Counted from the stretch's first letter, positions 1-10,254 are shown. The stretch is DNA of 64,000 nt from Bacteroidales bacterium (GCA_012837935.1 DUQG01000038.1:124001-188000); one strand, 5' to 3'. Notes: a model not told the origin generated them from the letters alone. Translations and numbers: made by a program.

Positions 1-2
1 TG

Positions 3-1109
3 CTGAAAAATGGTGCTCACATAGAAACTTCGTCTGCTTTTGATATTAATATTATTGAAACATTGCACGAACAAGGTCTTTTAGATAAAGATACTTTTGT
101 GTTGTGTAACGGATTTAAGCGACCTATGTATGTTGAGAATATCCAACATTTAATTCGTAACGGCTTTACCAATGTGATACCAATATTGGATAATATATTC
201 GAGTTGGATTTGCTGATGGAAGACTTTACAGATAAGTTTAAAGTAGGCATTCGAATTGCATCTGAGGAAGAACCGAAGTTTGATTTCTACACTTCGAGGT
301 TGGGAGTTAGATATAATGATATTATTCCTTACTATGAGGAGAAGATTGCTAATAATCCTCAAGTAGAGTTAAAGATGTTACACTTCTTTATTAATACAGG
401 TGTAAAGGATACGCTTTACTATTGGAATGAGCTAAGTAAAGCGGTTAACTTATATTGTGAGCTGAAAAAAGTTTGTCCTACGTTGGATAGTTTGGATATT
501 GGTGGTGGCTTCCCAATACAAACTCACCTCGATTTTATGTACGATTATGAGTACATGGCAGAAGAAATTGTCAATCAGATTAAGTTGATTTGTAATCAAA
601 ACGGAGTACCCGAACCGGATATTTTTACTGAATTTGGGTCATACACAGTGGGTGAAAGTGGTGCTATGTTATATTCCATTGTAAATCAAAAGAAACAAAA
701 CGACCGTGAGCTTTGGAATATGATTGATAGTTCGTTTATGACTACGCTGCCGGATACTTGGGCTATCAACCAACGTTATGTGTTTTTGGCTATCAATAAC
801 TGGGATTCAGAGTACGAGCGTGTAAATCTAGGTGGACTAACCTGCGACAGTGAAGATTTTTACAATGCGGAAGTTCATTCCAATGCGGTTTTCTTGCCCA
901 AAATGGAACCGGGTAGGGAGCAGTATATCGGTTTTTTCCATATGGGTGCCTATCAAGAATCTTTAAGTGGATTTGGTGGAATACAGCACTGTCTGACTCC
1001 TGCGCCGAAGTTGGTAATTATTGATAGAGATGAGGATGGCGAGTATTTTACTAAGCTTTTCGCTAAAGAGCAAAGCTACAAATCGATGCTAAAGATTTTA
1101 GGATATTAA
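3..1109 (+). CDS. speA: Biosynthetic arginine decarboxylase-like PLP-dependent decarboxylase (5' end outside the window)
   Basis: Frame is open from nt 3 (LKNGAHIETSSAFDINIIE...) into the listed ORF 63-1109. Contains LDIGGGFPIQ and FTEFGSYTVGESG motifs typical of fold-III decarboxylases of the SpeA type. Confidence 0.85.
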   Translation: MKNGAHIETSSAFDINIIETLHEQGLLDKDTFVLCNGFKRPMYVENIQHLIRNGFTNVIPILDNIFELDLLMEDFTDKFKVGIRIASEEEPKFDFYTSRLGVRYNDIIPYYEEKIANNPQVELKMLHFFINTGVKDTLYYWNELSKAVNLYCELKKVCPTLDSLDIGGGFPIQTHLDFMYDYEYMAEEIVNQIKLICNQNGVPEPDIFTEFGSYTVGESGAMLYSIVNQKKQNDRELWNMIDSSFMTTLPDTWAINQRYVFLAINNWDSEYERVNLGGLTCDSEDFYNAEVHSNAVFLPKMEPGREQYIGFFHMGAYQESLSGFGGIQHCLTPAPKLVIIDRDEDGEYFTKLFAKEQSYKSMLKILGY

Positions 1110-1113
1110 ATTA

Positions 1114-1145
1114 CAGTAGAGACGGGACATGTCCCGTCTCTACTG
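1114..1145. terminator. Perfect 32-nt palindrome downstream of speA-like gene
   Basis: CAGTAGAGACGGGACA/TGTCCCGTCTCTACTG, 16-bp perfect arms; 5 nt after the stop codon; no clear T-tract. Confidence 0.5.
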
Positions 1146-1204
1146 ATAAAAAGGCAACTTTATCGCATATTTTTCCGATATTTGCATACAAAATTTACTA
1201 AACA

Positions 1205-1762
1205 ATGAATACATTCGATTTATTTATCTTTATTCCCATTGCTTTAGGGTTGATTTTTGGACTTTTCAAGGGGTTTGTGAAAGAGGTTGTATCGCTCTTG
1301 GCGGTGGTAGCAGCTATTCTTTTAGCAGAGCTACTTAGTGCCAAGTTTTCCCCTGTAATTGGCTCTTGGTTTAATCTTTCACCCAAAATGGCGACTACGG
1401 TTTCATATACTCTTATTTTTATTTTAACGGTATTATTGGCATTTTTGCTGTCTAATATAACGAGTAAGGTGTTGAGAAGCATTAGTTTAGGATGGTTGAA
1501 TAGTTTGCTCGGTGGCATTTTCGGTGCTTTGAAGTTTGCAATAGTTGTTAGTGTACTGATGAATGTATTTGACGCCTTGGATTCCAAATTTGAATTTGCC
1601 AAGCAAGAGAAAAAGGAAGCGTCGATTGGTTATTATCCAATCCTGAAACTAGCGCCATCGCTTTGGCAAGAGGCTAAAAAAACCTACGAGCAGAATAAGC
1701 TTAAACATCACGAAGAAGAAATTTCAACGGAAAATGAAGAAACACAATCCACATCCATTTAA
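1205..1762 (+). CDS. CvpA family membrane protein
   Basis: Hydrophobic N-terminal helices with the IPIALGLIFGLFKGFVKEV pattern; overlaps rnhB by 29 bp. Confidence 0.8.
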   Translation: MNTFDLFIFIPIALGLIFGLFKGFVKEVVSLLAVVAAILLAELLSAKFSPVIGSWFNLSPKMATTVSYTLIFILTVLLAFLLSNITSKVLRSISLGWLNSLLGGIFGALKFAIVVSVLMNVFDALDSKFEFAKQEKKEASIGYYPILKLAPSLWQEAKKTYEQNKLKHHEEEISTENEETQSTSI

Positions 1763-2369
1763 TATCGGTTTACAAAGCAACTTTTCGGGAAAAAGCCTCG
1801 AATGCGGATGTGATGAAGCCGGGCGTGGCTGTTTGGCAGGACCCGTGGTGGCGGCAGCAGTTATTCTTCCACCGGATTTTCATTGTGAAAAATTAAACGA
1901 TTCGAAACAGCTTACTGAAAAATTAAGAAACGAAATTCGACCGATTATTGAAAAAGAAGCATTGGCGTGGTGTGTAGCAAGAGTAGATGCCGCTGAAATT
2001 GATGAAATAAATATTCTGAATGCTTCTATCTTAGCTATGCATAGAGCCATTGACGGGTTAAAGCTAAGACCGGAATTTATTATTGTAGATGGAAATAAAT
2101 TTAAACCCTACCAAAATATTCTTCACCAAACCATTGTAAAAGGCGATGCCAAATTTCTTTCCATAGCAGCGGCGTCTGTTTTGGCAAAAACACATCGAGA
2201 CGAGATTATGGAAAATCTAGATAAAGAGTTTCCGCAATACGCATGGCGTAAAAATAAAGCTTACCCCACGCTCGAACATCGAAATGCTATTGCGAAATTT
2301 GGGGTAAGCCCTTATCATAGAATGTCTTATAAGTTGCTAAAAGAGCCGGAACTTCCTTTTGAGTTTTAA
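1734..2369 (+). CDS. rnhB: Ribonuclease HII
   Basis: GCDEAGRGCLAGPVVAAAVIL signature; SIAAASVLAKTHRD. Confidence 0.95.
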   Translation: MKKHNPHPFNIGLQSNFSGKSLECGCDEAGRGCLAGPVVAAAVILPPDFHCEKLNDSKQLTEKLRNEIRPIIEKEALAWCVARVDAAEIDEINILNASILAMHRAIDGLKLRPEFIIVDGNKFKPYQNILHQTIVKGDAKFLSIAAASVLAKTHRDEIMENLDKEFPQYAWRKNKAYPTLEHRNAIAKFGVSPYHRMSYKLLKEPELPFEF

Positions 2370-3880
2370 ATAAATCGGAAGGAAAATCCAACGCTGAGTA
2401 GTTCTTTAAACTGAATTCTCGATTTTTTACCTTCTTTCAGAATAATGGTATTATCAAATCGTGGATTTAGCTCTAAGCGAGTGGTAAGGAAGCGATTAAC
2501 TACAAAATTATTCACAATATTCCAATCTATTTCTACCTTTTTGTAGTTGGTGTAGAATGTTAAACGAGAATCGACATTCCAGTTATTCAATAACTTCAGA
2601 TTGGCATTTGCTCGTATGGAACTACCAAACTCTTTTAGCTGGTTTTGTCCTTTTTGTAATCCGAAAAGGTTGGGATTGACCGAATCCGTATCTTGAAGGT
2701 AAATATATTTGAAAGATAAAGGTGCAAACATTACAGACAACTTCTTCTTGTATTTGAAGTCCATACCCAGACCTAGATTTACTCGTACAGGCGTGAAAAT
2801 TCGAGCTTTGAGTTCTCTGGAATCAAAAGCTTTATAATTATCAAAAAGCTGTGTGATAGCTTCGCCTGAAACAGAATAATACCAGTTTCCACCGGCTTTT
2901 ATGCCCAATTTAGTATTAAAGCGAATCCTGTCGTCATTTATATTCAGATTTCTTAGTGCTTTTTCCGATTGGATTTTATTAAAGCCCATACGCCACTCCA
3001 GCTTGTTTTCCCAAATCGTATTTTTTTGATTATCATAATTTATTTCGCCTTGCACGATATATAAAAACGCTAAATTACTATTACCGCCTTGATGCCAATT
3101 TGCCGACACATGGTTTTGCGAAAACTGCAATATAGCATTAGCTTTTTTTATCCAATACATTTTATCAATATCATCAAGTTCAACTTTTGGCTTACCAATA
3201 TCCAATTTACTTTCGGGGACGTACAGTTCGCTAGCGGATTTTCCTCTTACTCTACGTGTCATAAACGAACTTAGCTTTGGCAGTTGGTCGAAGGTGGTTA
3301 CAAATAAATCAAGTGCTTGCGTGCTGATATTCGCCTTTATTTTTTCTCGCATTTCCAGCACGAGTTCTTCGCGGCTTTTATCCTCAAAATTAAGTACCTT
3401 TAAAGTATCTTCATATTTGCCGTACAGCATTTCCGAGAAATTCATTTCGCCACTCCATAATGGTTCATAAGTTCTTGGGTTATAAACTAATGGTAGAAAA
3501 AGCATATTGCTTGAATAAAGCGACTCTTCATAGCGAGATATAGGCAATGCCATCAGTGAATCTACGCGCAGCTTGAAGGTATCCGGAGAAACAAAGCTAA
3601 TAGTGTCTTCAAGCGAAATAGTGGGTTTGAGTAAGACATAGGTAAACGGAGATTTATATGGTCTTAGAGAGTCCAAGACTATTGAATCATTCAGAGCCAA
3701 AGAGTCAAGAGTCAGCGAGTCTATTTTCAAATAGTTAGCTTGTTCAAATACATGACTAATGCTGTCGTTTGAAGTGTTGTTTTGAGCTGTAATAGGCGAT
3801 ATGATAGCATTCAAAATAAAGAATGAAACCACGACTAATATATTCAATAATTTCTTCATTTGCTTTTTTAAATAATACAT
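2366..3880 (-). CDS. DUF3078-like outer-membrane-associated protein with signal peptide
   Basis: MKKLLNILVVVSFFILNAIISPITAQ signal; WHQGGNSNLAFLYIVQGEINYDN motif; aromatic C-terminal beta strands. Likely start at the internal MKKLL. Confidence 0.65.
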   Translation of the reverse strand: MYYLKKQMKKLLNILVVVSFFILNAIISPITAQNNTSNDSISHVFEQANYLKIDSLTLDSLALNDSIVLDSLRPYKSPFTYVLLKPTISLEDTISFVSPDTFKLRVDSLMALPISRYEESLYSSNMLFLPLVYNPRTYEPLWSGEMNFSEMLYGKYEDTLKVLNFEDKSREELVLEMREKIKANISTQALDLFVTTFDQLPKLSSFMTRRVRGKSASELYVPESKLDIGKPKVELDDIDKMYWIKKANAILQFSQNHVSANWHQGGNSNLAFLYIVQGEINYDNQKNTIWENKLEWRMGFNKIQSEKALRNLNINDDRIRFNTKLGIKAGGNWYYSVSGEAITQLFDNYKAFDSRELKARIFTPVRVNLGLGMDFKYKKKLSVMFAPLSFKYIYLQDTDSVNPNLFGLQKGQNQLKEFGSSIRANANLKLLNNWNVDSRLTFYTNYKKVEIDWNIVNNFVVNRFLTTRLELNPRFDNTIILKEGKKSRIQFKELLSVGFSFRFI

Positions 3881-3977
3881 GTACTTACAAAGATTAAAAA
3901 GATTATCTGTGTAGAAAAATCAAAAACTACGTAAAATATATGCAAATAGCGTGCAAAAGATAATGCTTAGTTTGTTT

Positions 3978-4190
3978 TTAGTCGAAAAGCGTAGGTGAGT
4001 CGTCTGCTTGGCGTTTAATAACTTCAAACATTAAAATATCACGAATCAGTTTCGATTTGTTTTTAATGTTATACTTTTTCATATAGCATTCCAGGGACGC
4101 ATATTCCTTATCATTAAGCATAAAAGTACATCTGTGCTTACGAGTGTAATCACGGTTGGTAGAGGGTTTCAATGTTTTCTTTTTTGCCAT
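3978..4190 (-). CDS. Small basic conserved-looking protein, possible ribbon-helix-helix fold
   Basis: 70 aa; RHRCTFMLNDKEYASLECYMKKYNIKNKSKLIRDILM resembles an RHH strand-helix-helix pattern. Confidence 0.5.
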   Translation of the reverse strand: MAKKKTLKPSTNRDYTRKHRCTFMLNDKEYASLECYMKKYNIKNKSKLIRDILMFEVIKRQADDSPTLFD

Positions 4191-4340
4191 AACGCAGAAA
4201 TTTTTACAAAAGTAACATTATCTGCTCAAACAAACCAGTTTTTTCGGAAAAAATAGGTAATTTTGTTAAATTCGACGACAAAACAGATGTTTTTAGTTGC
4301 ATAGAGCGTTTTATTATCAGGTTTTTTAAAATAGAGAAAC

Positions 4341-4706
4341 ATGGCAAAACATAACGAACTGGGGAATGAAGGGGAAAAGTTTGCACAAGCTTACTTGGCT
4401 CGAAATGGCTATAAAATTAGACACACTAATTGGTTTACCGGAAAACTGGAGCTGGATATAGTGGCTGAAAAAGACGATTGGTTGGTGGTGGTAGAAGTTA
4501 AAACTCGCTCAACAGATACTTGGGAGCATCCCGAAGAGGCTATTACCCCTAAAAAGATACGCAATATCGTACAAGCTACTCACAATTATATTTTGGAGTT
4601 TGATTGGCAAGGCGAAACCCGCTTTGATATTATCTCTGTTATGCCGGAAGGACAAAGTTTTAAGCTTGAACATGTGGAAGATGCATTTATGTCGCCACTT
4701 TGGTAA
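4341..4706 (+). CDS. YraN/UPF0102 family endonuclease-like protein
   Basis: GNEGEKFAQAYLARNGYKIRHTNW...ELDIVAEKDDWLVVVEVKTRS, PD-(D/E)XK-like motif of UPF0102. Confidence 0.9.
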   Translation: MAKHNELGNEGEKFAQAYLARNGYKIRHTNWFTGKLELDIVAEKDDWLVVVEVKTRSTDTWEHPEEAITPKKIRNIVQATHNYILEFDWQGETRFDIISVMPEGQSFKLEHVEDAFMSPLW

Positions 4707-4796
4707 AATCCATTTTAATAGTTTTATAATTGAATAAGTTTCTTTAATTTTGCACAATAAATAAAAAATCACATAGTTTTACTTAACTCTATAAAA

Positions 4797-5432
4797 ATGA
4801 AAGCGTTAGAAAAAACCGTAGCCGAAAGATTATTGAGTATTAAAGCCATTAAACTTCAACCCAATAACCCGTTTACTTGGGCTTCCGGATGGAAATCACC
4901 GATTTATTGCGACAATCGTAAAACTTTATCCTACCCATCCATTCGTACTTATATCAAAAATGCTTTGGTAAAAACCATTATGGAGCAGTATCCGGATGTG
5001 GAAGTAATAGCGGGAGTGGCAACGGGTGCTATTGCTCAAGGTGCTTTGGTGGCAGATGAACTTGGTTTGCCGTTTATTTATGTGCGTTCCAGTCCCAAAG
5101 GACACGGACTTGAAAACTTAATAGAAGGTGACTTGAAACCTAAACAAAAAGTGGTAGTAATCGAAGATCTAATTTCTACAGGGGGAAGTAGTCTGAAAGC
5201 TGTGGAAGCTATTCGCAAAGATGGCTCGGAAGTGCTGGGAATGGTGGCGATATTTACATATGGATTTTTGGAAGCCGAAGCAAAATTCAAAGCTGCGAAG
5301 GTAAAATTGACTACTTTGAGCAATTACGAAACTGTGTTGACTGAAGCACTTGCTACAAACTACATAAGTGATAAAGATGTGGATACTTTACGCGAATGGC
5401 GTCAAAACCCCGGTGAGTGGAAAAAAGATTAA
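4797..5432 (+). CDS. pyrE: Orotate phosphoribosyltransferase
   Basis: PRPP-binding VVVIEDLISTGGSSLKAVEA; WASGWKSPIYCDNR. Confidence 0.95.
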   Translation: MKALEKTVAERLLSIKAIKLQPNNPFTWASGWKSPIYCDNRKTLSYPSIRTYIKNALVKTIMEQYPDVEVIAGVATGAIAQGALVADELGLPFIYVRSSPKGHGLENLIEGDLKPKQKVVVIEDLISTGGSSLKAVEAIRKDGSEVLGMVAIFTYGFLEAEAKFKAAKVKLTTLSNYETVLTEALATNYISDKDVDTLREWRQNPGEWKKD

Positions 5433-5450
5433 TCACAAACAAATAAGCAC

Positions 5451-5897
5451 ATGACTACGTACGAAAGCGAAATAAAAGTCATTTCCCAACCACAAGAGAT
5501 GATTTTCAATACTTTGAGCAACTTGTCCAATTTTCAGAAAGTAAAAGAAATGAATCTGGAAGGACAGGATAAATTCAGTGAATATCTCAAAGATATGGAG
5601 TGTAGCGAAGATGCTGTGCTTGTTTCTGTTCCGACTTTTGGGAAGGTAGGTTTACGCATCATTGAGCGTGAACCTTTTAAAACTATCAAATTGCAAGCTG
5701 AAACTTCACCCGTTGCTGCTAATGCTTGGATACAGTTAGTAGCTATTTCTGAAAATGAAACCAAAATGCGAATTACTGTCAAAGCTGAACTTCCTATGAT
5801 GATAAAAATGATGGTGGACAGCAAACTGAAAAAAGGCGTTGATGCTTTGGCTGATGGCTTGGCAAAGGCATTAAATGCAGGAGATGGTAGTCGGTAG
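5451..5897 (+). CDS. SRPBCC/START-like family protein
   Basis: ESEIKVISQPQEMIFNTLSNLSNF N-terminus; amphipathic C-terminal helix. Confidence 0.6.
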   Translation: MTTYESEIKVISQPQEMIFNTLSNLSNFQKVKEMNLEGQDKFSEYLKDMECSEDAVLVSVPTFGKVGLRIIEREPFKTIKLQAETSPVAANAWIQLVAISENETKMRITVKAELPMMIKMMVDSKLKKGVDALADGLAKALNAGDGSR

Positions 5898-6032
5898 TTT
5901 TGATTTTTTGCAAACATCCAACACCCAACAAACATATAAACATCCAAACAACTAACGCTTAAACAAATAAACAACCGAACAATTAAACATCAAAACAAAC
6001 ATCATACATCTATCATCCTACATCAAACATCT

Positions 6033-7364
6033 ATGAAACTCTGGCAAAAAACAATTCAAGTAAACGATAAAATCGAAAAATTCACTGTGGGGCGTGACCG
6101 TGAAATGGATATTTACTTGGCAAAGTACGATGTGCTTGGCTCTATAGCTCATATCCGAATGCTTCAAGAAGTCGGTTTGTTGGAGAAAGAGGAGTTGGAA
6201 ATCTTGTTGGCAGAACTGAAAAACATCTACCAATTAGCGGATAAAGGTGATTTTGTAATAGAAGAAGGAGTGGAAGATGTACATTCGCAGGTGGAACTGA
6301 TGCTGACGCGTAAATTGGGCGATGTAGGTAAAAAAATCCACAGCGGACGTTCCCGCAATGACCAAGTCTTGGTGGATTTAAAGCTTTTCACACGAGCAGA
6401 AATTGAGAAAATTGTAGAAACTGTTTCCGAACTTTTCAACGTGCTAATCGAGCAAAGCAACAAATATAAAAACGTACTGATGCCGGGTTATACACATTTG
6501 CAAGTAGCTATGCCGTCATCGTTTGGACTTTGGTTTGGTGCTTATGCGGAAAGTTTGGCGGATGATTTGCAACTGCTGCTTTCAGCTTGGAAAATAACCA
6601 ATCGCAATCCGCTCGGTTCGGCAGCCGGATATGGTTCGTCTTTCCCGCTCAAACGACAAATGACTACTGATTTGCTCGGATTTGACACGATGAACTACAA
6701 CGTAGTTTACGCACAAATGGGACGCGGAAAGATGGAACGTGTTGTTGCAACGGCTTTGGCAAGCGTAGCTGCCACTATTTCTAAGTTGGCTTTTGACGCT
6801 TGCATGTTTACTTCGCAAAACTTTGGTTTTGTCAAGTTGCCGGATGAATTTACTACCGGTTCCAGCATTATGCCGCATAAGAAAAATCCCGATGTGTTTG
6901 AGTTGACTCGTTCAAAATGCAATAAAATACAATCCATCCCGCAGCAAATCACACTGATGACCAATAATTTGCCGTCAGGCTATTTTAGGGATTTACAATT
7001 GGTGAAAGAAGTATTTATTCCGGCATTTGAAGAACTGCGAGATTGTTTGGAAATGACGGCTATGATGATGGCGAGAATAGAAGTAAATACCGAGATTCTC
7101 AATGACCCGAAATACGATTATATTTTTAGTGTGGAAGAAGTCAACCGACTGGTTTTAAGTGGTGTGCCTTTTCGTGATGCGTACAAACAAGTAGGTTTAG
7201 CCATTGAAAACGGAGAATTTACACCCGATAAAAATATCCAACATACGCACGAAGGCAGTATCGGCAATCTTTGTAACGATGAGATAGTGGCGTACAAAGA
7301 GAATATTGAGAAAGAATTTGGATTTGAGGCTATTCGGGATGCTATTCGGAAATTGGTAGAGTAG
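6033..7364 (+). CDS. argH: Argininosuccinate lyase
   Basis: GSSIMPHKKNPDVFELTR signature; HSGRSRNDQV; GYTHLQVAMP. Confidence 0.95.
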   Translation: MKLWQKTIQVNDKIEKFTVGRDREMDIYLAKYDVLGSIAHIRMLQEVGLLEKEELEILLAELKNIYQLADKGDFVIEEGVEDVHSQVELMLTRKLGDVGKKIHSGRSRNDQVLVDLKLFTRAEIEKIVETVSELFNVLIEQSNKYKNVLMPGYTHLQVAMPSSFGLWFGAYAESLADDLQLLLSAWKITNRNPLGSAAGYGSSFPLKRQMTTDLLGFDTMNYNVVYAQMGRGKMERVVATALASVAATISKLAFDACMFTSQNFGFVKLPDEFTTGSSIMPHKKNPDVFELTRSKCNKIQSIPQQITLMTNNLPSGYFRDLQLVKEVFIPAFEELRDCLEMTAMMMARIEVNTEILNDPKYDYIFSVEEVNRLVLSGVPFRDAYKQVGLAIENGEFTPDKNIQHTHEGSIGNLCNDEIVAYKENIEKEFGFEAIRDAIRKLVE

Positions 7365-7369
7365 AAAAC

Positions 7370-8056
7370 TTAAATAGCCAATGCCAATGTAAATACACTC
7401 ACTTTTACGTTTTTGGCTTGTAGGATAGCATGTGTACAAGCTTCGAGAGTAGAGCCGGTAGTTAGCACATCATCCACCAATAAAATATGCTTCCCTTCCA
7501 ATTCTTTTGGATCTCTTAAACTGAAAATTCCTTGCATATTCTCAAACCGCTCAAAAACAGACTTTTTGGTCTGTGTGCTACGCTCTTGCATTCGGACAAG
7601 ATTTCTGCTAATCAAGGGCTTTTCCATAACTTCCGACAAACCTTTGCAAATCAGGTAACTTTGGTTGTAACCCCGTTTGGCTTCTTTGCTTTTGTGTAAC
7701 GGCACAGGTATTATGATATCTATCTTTTGGAAATTTTCTGCTCGCAATAAATCTATTCCGGCATATCTTCCTAAAATAACCCCCAACTCTTGATTGCCAC
7801 GGTATTTCAGCTCATGAATAAGTTTTTGAAATCCGGAACCTTTTTGGAAAAAGAAATACGAGCTGGCTGCTTCTATGGGAACTTTTCCCCAAAATCGTTT
7901 TTCCACCGGATTGTCCTTTTGCAGATGGAAGTTGGTTTTTGGAATATGATTAAAGCATTTCAAGCAGAGTTGTTGCTCGTCTTTTACCAAAGTTTCGCCA
8001 CAAATCAGACAAAGATTCGGGTAAAACAAATCGACTAAGTAGCTGAAAATGCTCAT
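7370..8056 (-). CDS. ComF family phosphoribosyltransferase-like protein
   Basis: N-terminal CLICGE...CLKC; PVPLHKSKEAKRGYNQS; ILLVDDVLTTGST. Confidence 0.9.
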   Translation of the reverse strand: MSIFSYLVDLFYPNLCLICGETLVKDEQQLCLKCFNHIPKTNFHLQKDNPVEKRFWGKVPIEAASSYFFFQKGSGFQKLIHELKYRGNQELGVILGRYAGIDLLRAENFQKIDIIIPVPLHKSKEAKRGYNQSYLICKGLSEVMEKPLISRNLVRMQERSTQTKKSVFERFENMQGIFSLRDPKELEGKHILLVDDVLTTGSTLEACTHAILQAKNVKVSVFTLALAI

Positions 8057-8103
8057 AACTCGTTGATGTCTTGATTAAAAGACTATTGTTTTTGCCTAAA
8101 ATT

Positions 8104-8233
8104 AATTGCCACGGCTTGAAAGCCGTGGGTTAATGAATTAAATTCATAAGGCTTTAGCCAAAATTTATTTACTTTTGGGCTTAAGCCCATTTGATATTTG
8201 TTAATCATCCACGCCATAAATGGCGTGGCAATT
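8104..8233. repeat. Transposase-less REP-like element (AATTGCCACG...CGTGGCAATT)
   Basis: Outer palindromes CCACGGCTTGAAAGCCGTGG (8109-8128) and CCACGCCATAAATGGCGTGG (8209-8228); inner GGCTTTAGCC (8150-8159) and GGGCTTAAGCCC (8177-8188); same architecture as the ends of the transposase-bearing elements at 44211 and 46168. Confidence 0.8.
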
Positions 8234-8257
8234 GACAATGGTGTTGAATAAAATATT

Positions 8258-8650
8258 TTAATATAAAAGACTTGCCAAAAATTTTATCAACTTCGGCAAA
8301 AAAACAATCACACCTACCACTACCGAAATTCCGGCACATATCAATACAGCACCTGCTGCAATATCTTTGGTTTTTCCGGCGAGTGGGTCTTTCTCAGGCG
8401 AAACTTTGTCCACCAAAGTTTCAAAGGCAGTATTAATCATCTCAGAGCAGATTACCAAACCAATGCAGAAAATAACAGCGAGCCATTCGCTTTGTGAAAT
8501 TTGCAGTAGAAATCCCATAACTACCACAAAAATCGCCACAGAAACATGAATTTTCATATTGCTTTCTGTTCTAAAAACAGATTTTATGCCTTTCCATGCA
8601 AAACCAAAACTTCGGAACAGTCGTTTCATTTTTTGAGAATTTATATTCAT
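8258..8650 (-). CDS. dgkA: Diacylglycerol kinase family protein
   Basis: AVIFCIGLVICSEMINTAFETLVDKVSPEKDPLAGKTKDIAAGAVLI matches the DgkA motif. Confidence 0.9.
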   Translation of the reverse strand: MNINSQKMKRLFRSFGFAWKGIKSVFRTESNMKIHVSVAIFVVVMGFLLQISQSEWLAVIFCIGLVICSEMINTAFETLVDKVSPEKDPLAGKTKDIAAGAVLICAGISVVVGVIVFLPKLIKFLASLLY

Positions 8651-8722
8651 TGCAAATTTAATTATTTCTACACAAGTTTCAAATTTGTAAATGAATTTGT
8701 AATTTTGTACTTATGTTAAACT

Positions 8723-8749
8723 CAGCGACTGGCTTTGAGCCAATCGCTG
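8723..8749. repeat. Second-family palindrome (CAGCGAcTGGCT..AGCCAaTCGCTG)
   Basis: CAGCGACTGGCTTTGAGCCAATCGCTG; resembles palindromes at 31008 and 38675. Confidence 0.6.
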
Positions 8750-8794
8750 GGTGGTTATGAATATGAAAAATAGAAAGTTTAACAAAAATTTAAT

Positions 8795-9310
8795 ATGCAA
8801 TACATGAAAAATATCAGTTTACTTCCGCTTTTAATCATTTTGTTGTTTGGCTGTAGCAATAGCATTGCGAGAGCTAATGAACCGAGAGCAGAGCGTTTTG
8901 CGCAAGAAAAAATTTACTACGAAATTTATAAATTTGTGGATGGTGATACTTTTTGGATTACTGATGGAAAGGGTAGAAAAGAAAAAATCCGCTTTATTGG
9001 TATTGATGCGCCGGAACCTAGAAGTGTAGGAAAAAAGAAAAAGCAACCTTATGGTGAAGAGGCATCCGCCTTTGTCAAAAAATACTTAAAAGGGAAAAAA
9101 GTTCGTTTGGAATTTGATGTTCAGAAATACGACCGCTATCAACGGACATTAGCGTACATTTGGCTTGAGGACGGTACTTTGCTGAATGATTATATTGTCA
9201 GAAATGGCTATGCAGTGGTTTCCACTTTTCCACCGAATGTAAAATATCAGCAACGATTTCTGAAAAGCGAACGATATGCGCGAGAGAAAAAACTGGGAAT
9301 GTGGAAATAG
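8795..9310 (+). CDS. Thermonuclease (SNase) family protein with lipoprotein-like signal
   Basis: VDGDTFWI...IRFIGIDAPEP...YGEEASAFVKKYLKGKKVRLEFD...DRYQRTLAYIW. Confidence 0.9.
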   Translation: MQYMKNISLLPLLIILLFGCSNSIARANEPRAERFAQEKIYYEIYKFVDGDTFWITDGKGRKEKIRFIGIDAPEPRSVGKKKKQPYGEEASAFVKKYLKGKKVRLEFDVQKYDRYQRTLAYIWLEDGTLLNDYIVRNGYAVVSTFPPNVKYQQRFLKSERYAREKKLGMWK

Positions 9311-9379
9311 CCTAAGTGGCAGTATTAATATTGTACGCTTGTTAAAAAAACTTTATCTTTTATAAGCTACTCATTCTCG

Positions 9380-9410
9380 TTGAGTGGCTTAATTTATTTT
9401 ATTATCTTTG
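9380..9410 (+). promoter_or_regulatory. Candidate Bacteroidota-type promoter for parA
   Basis: TTG (9380-9382), 20 nt, TATCTTTG (9403-9410), matching the TAnnTTTG -7 consensus. Confidence 0.45.
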
Positions 9411-9489
9411 CAGAGTATAAAAATTATCTTAAAAGTTTCAATTAGGATGTTTTATATTCTATTATCTGACACTTAATAATGAAAATAAA

Positions 9490-10254
9490 ATGGGAAAAAT
9501 TATTTCTATAGCCAATCAAAAAGGTGGAGTGGGCAAAACAACTACTGCTATTAATTTAGCGGCTGCGCTCGCCGGTTTAGGTAAAAAAGTTTTAATCGTA
9601 GATGCTGACCCACAGGCAAATGCGTCATCGGGATTGGGTATTGATATTCGCAAATTGCAATTTACTGTTTATGAATGTTTGATTGATGGTGTGCCCATCA
9701 CGCAAGCTATCCACAAAACAGAAATCGGCAATCTTTCTATACTACCTTCGCATATTGATTTGGTAGGTGCTGAAATTGAACTTCTGAACTTGACAGATCG
9801 AGAATTTGTGATGAAAAGAATGCTTGATCCCGTGGTAAGCAATTACGATTTTATTCTTATTGACTGCTCGCCTTCATTGGGTTTGATTACGGTTAATGCG
9901 CTGACGGCTTCCGATTCGGTTATTATTCCTGTACAAAGTGAATACTTTGCTTTGGAAGGAATTAGTAAGTTGTTAAATACCATTAAAATAATCAAGGGTA
10001 GACTAAATGCTAGTTTGGAAATAGAAGGTTTCTTAATCACGATGTTTGATAATCGTTTGCGTTCGGCTAATCAAGTGCTGGCAGAGGTGAAAAAGCACTT
10101 TGCCGATTTGGTTTTCGAAACTACTATTTTTAGAAATGTGCGATTGAGCGAGGCGCCAAGTCACGGGAAACCCATTTCGCTGTTTGACCCGGATTCAAAA
10201 GGAGCGATGAACTACGAGGATTTGGCAAAAGAATTAGTTGAAAGACAACAATAA
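9490..10254 (+). CDS. parA: ParA family chromosome partitioning ATPase
   Basis: ISIANQKGGVGKTTTAINLAAALA; DADPQANASSGLG. Confidence 0.95.
   Translation: MGKIISIANQKGGVGKTTTAINLAAALAGLGKKVLIVDADPQANASSGLGIDIRKLQFTVYECLIDGVPITQAIHKTEIGNLSILPSHIDLVGAEIELLNLTDREFVMKRMLDPVVSNYDFILIDCSPSLGLITVNALTASDSVIIPVQSEYFALEGISKLLNTIKIIKGRLNASLEIEGFLITMFDNRLRSANQVLAEVKKHFADLVFETTIFRNVRLSEAPSHGKPISLFDPDSKGAMNYEDLAKELVERQQ

Noticed and set aside
2366-2369. Overlapping convergent stop codons of rnhB and the DUF3078-like gene
   Set aside because: A TTTAAA overlap of this type is common in compact genomes and not informative by itself.
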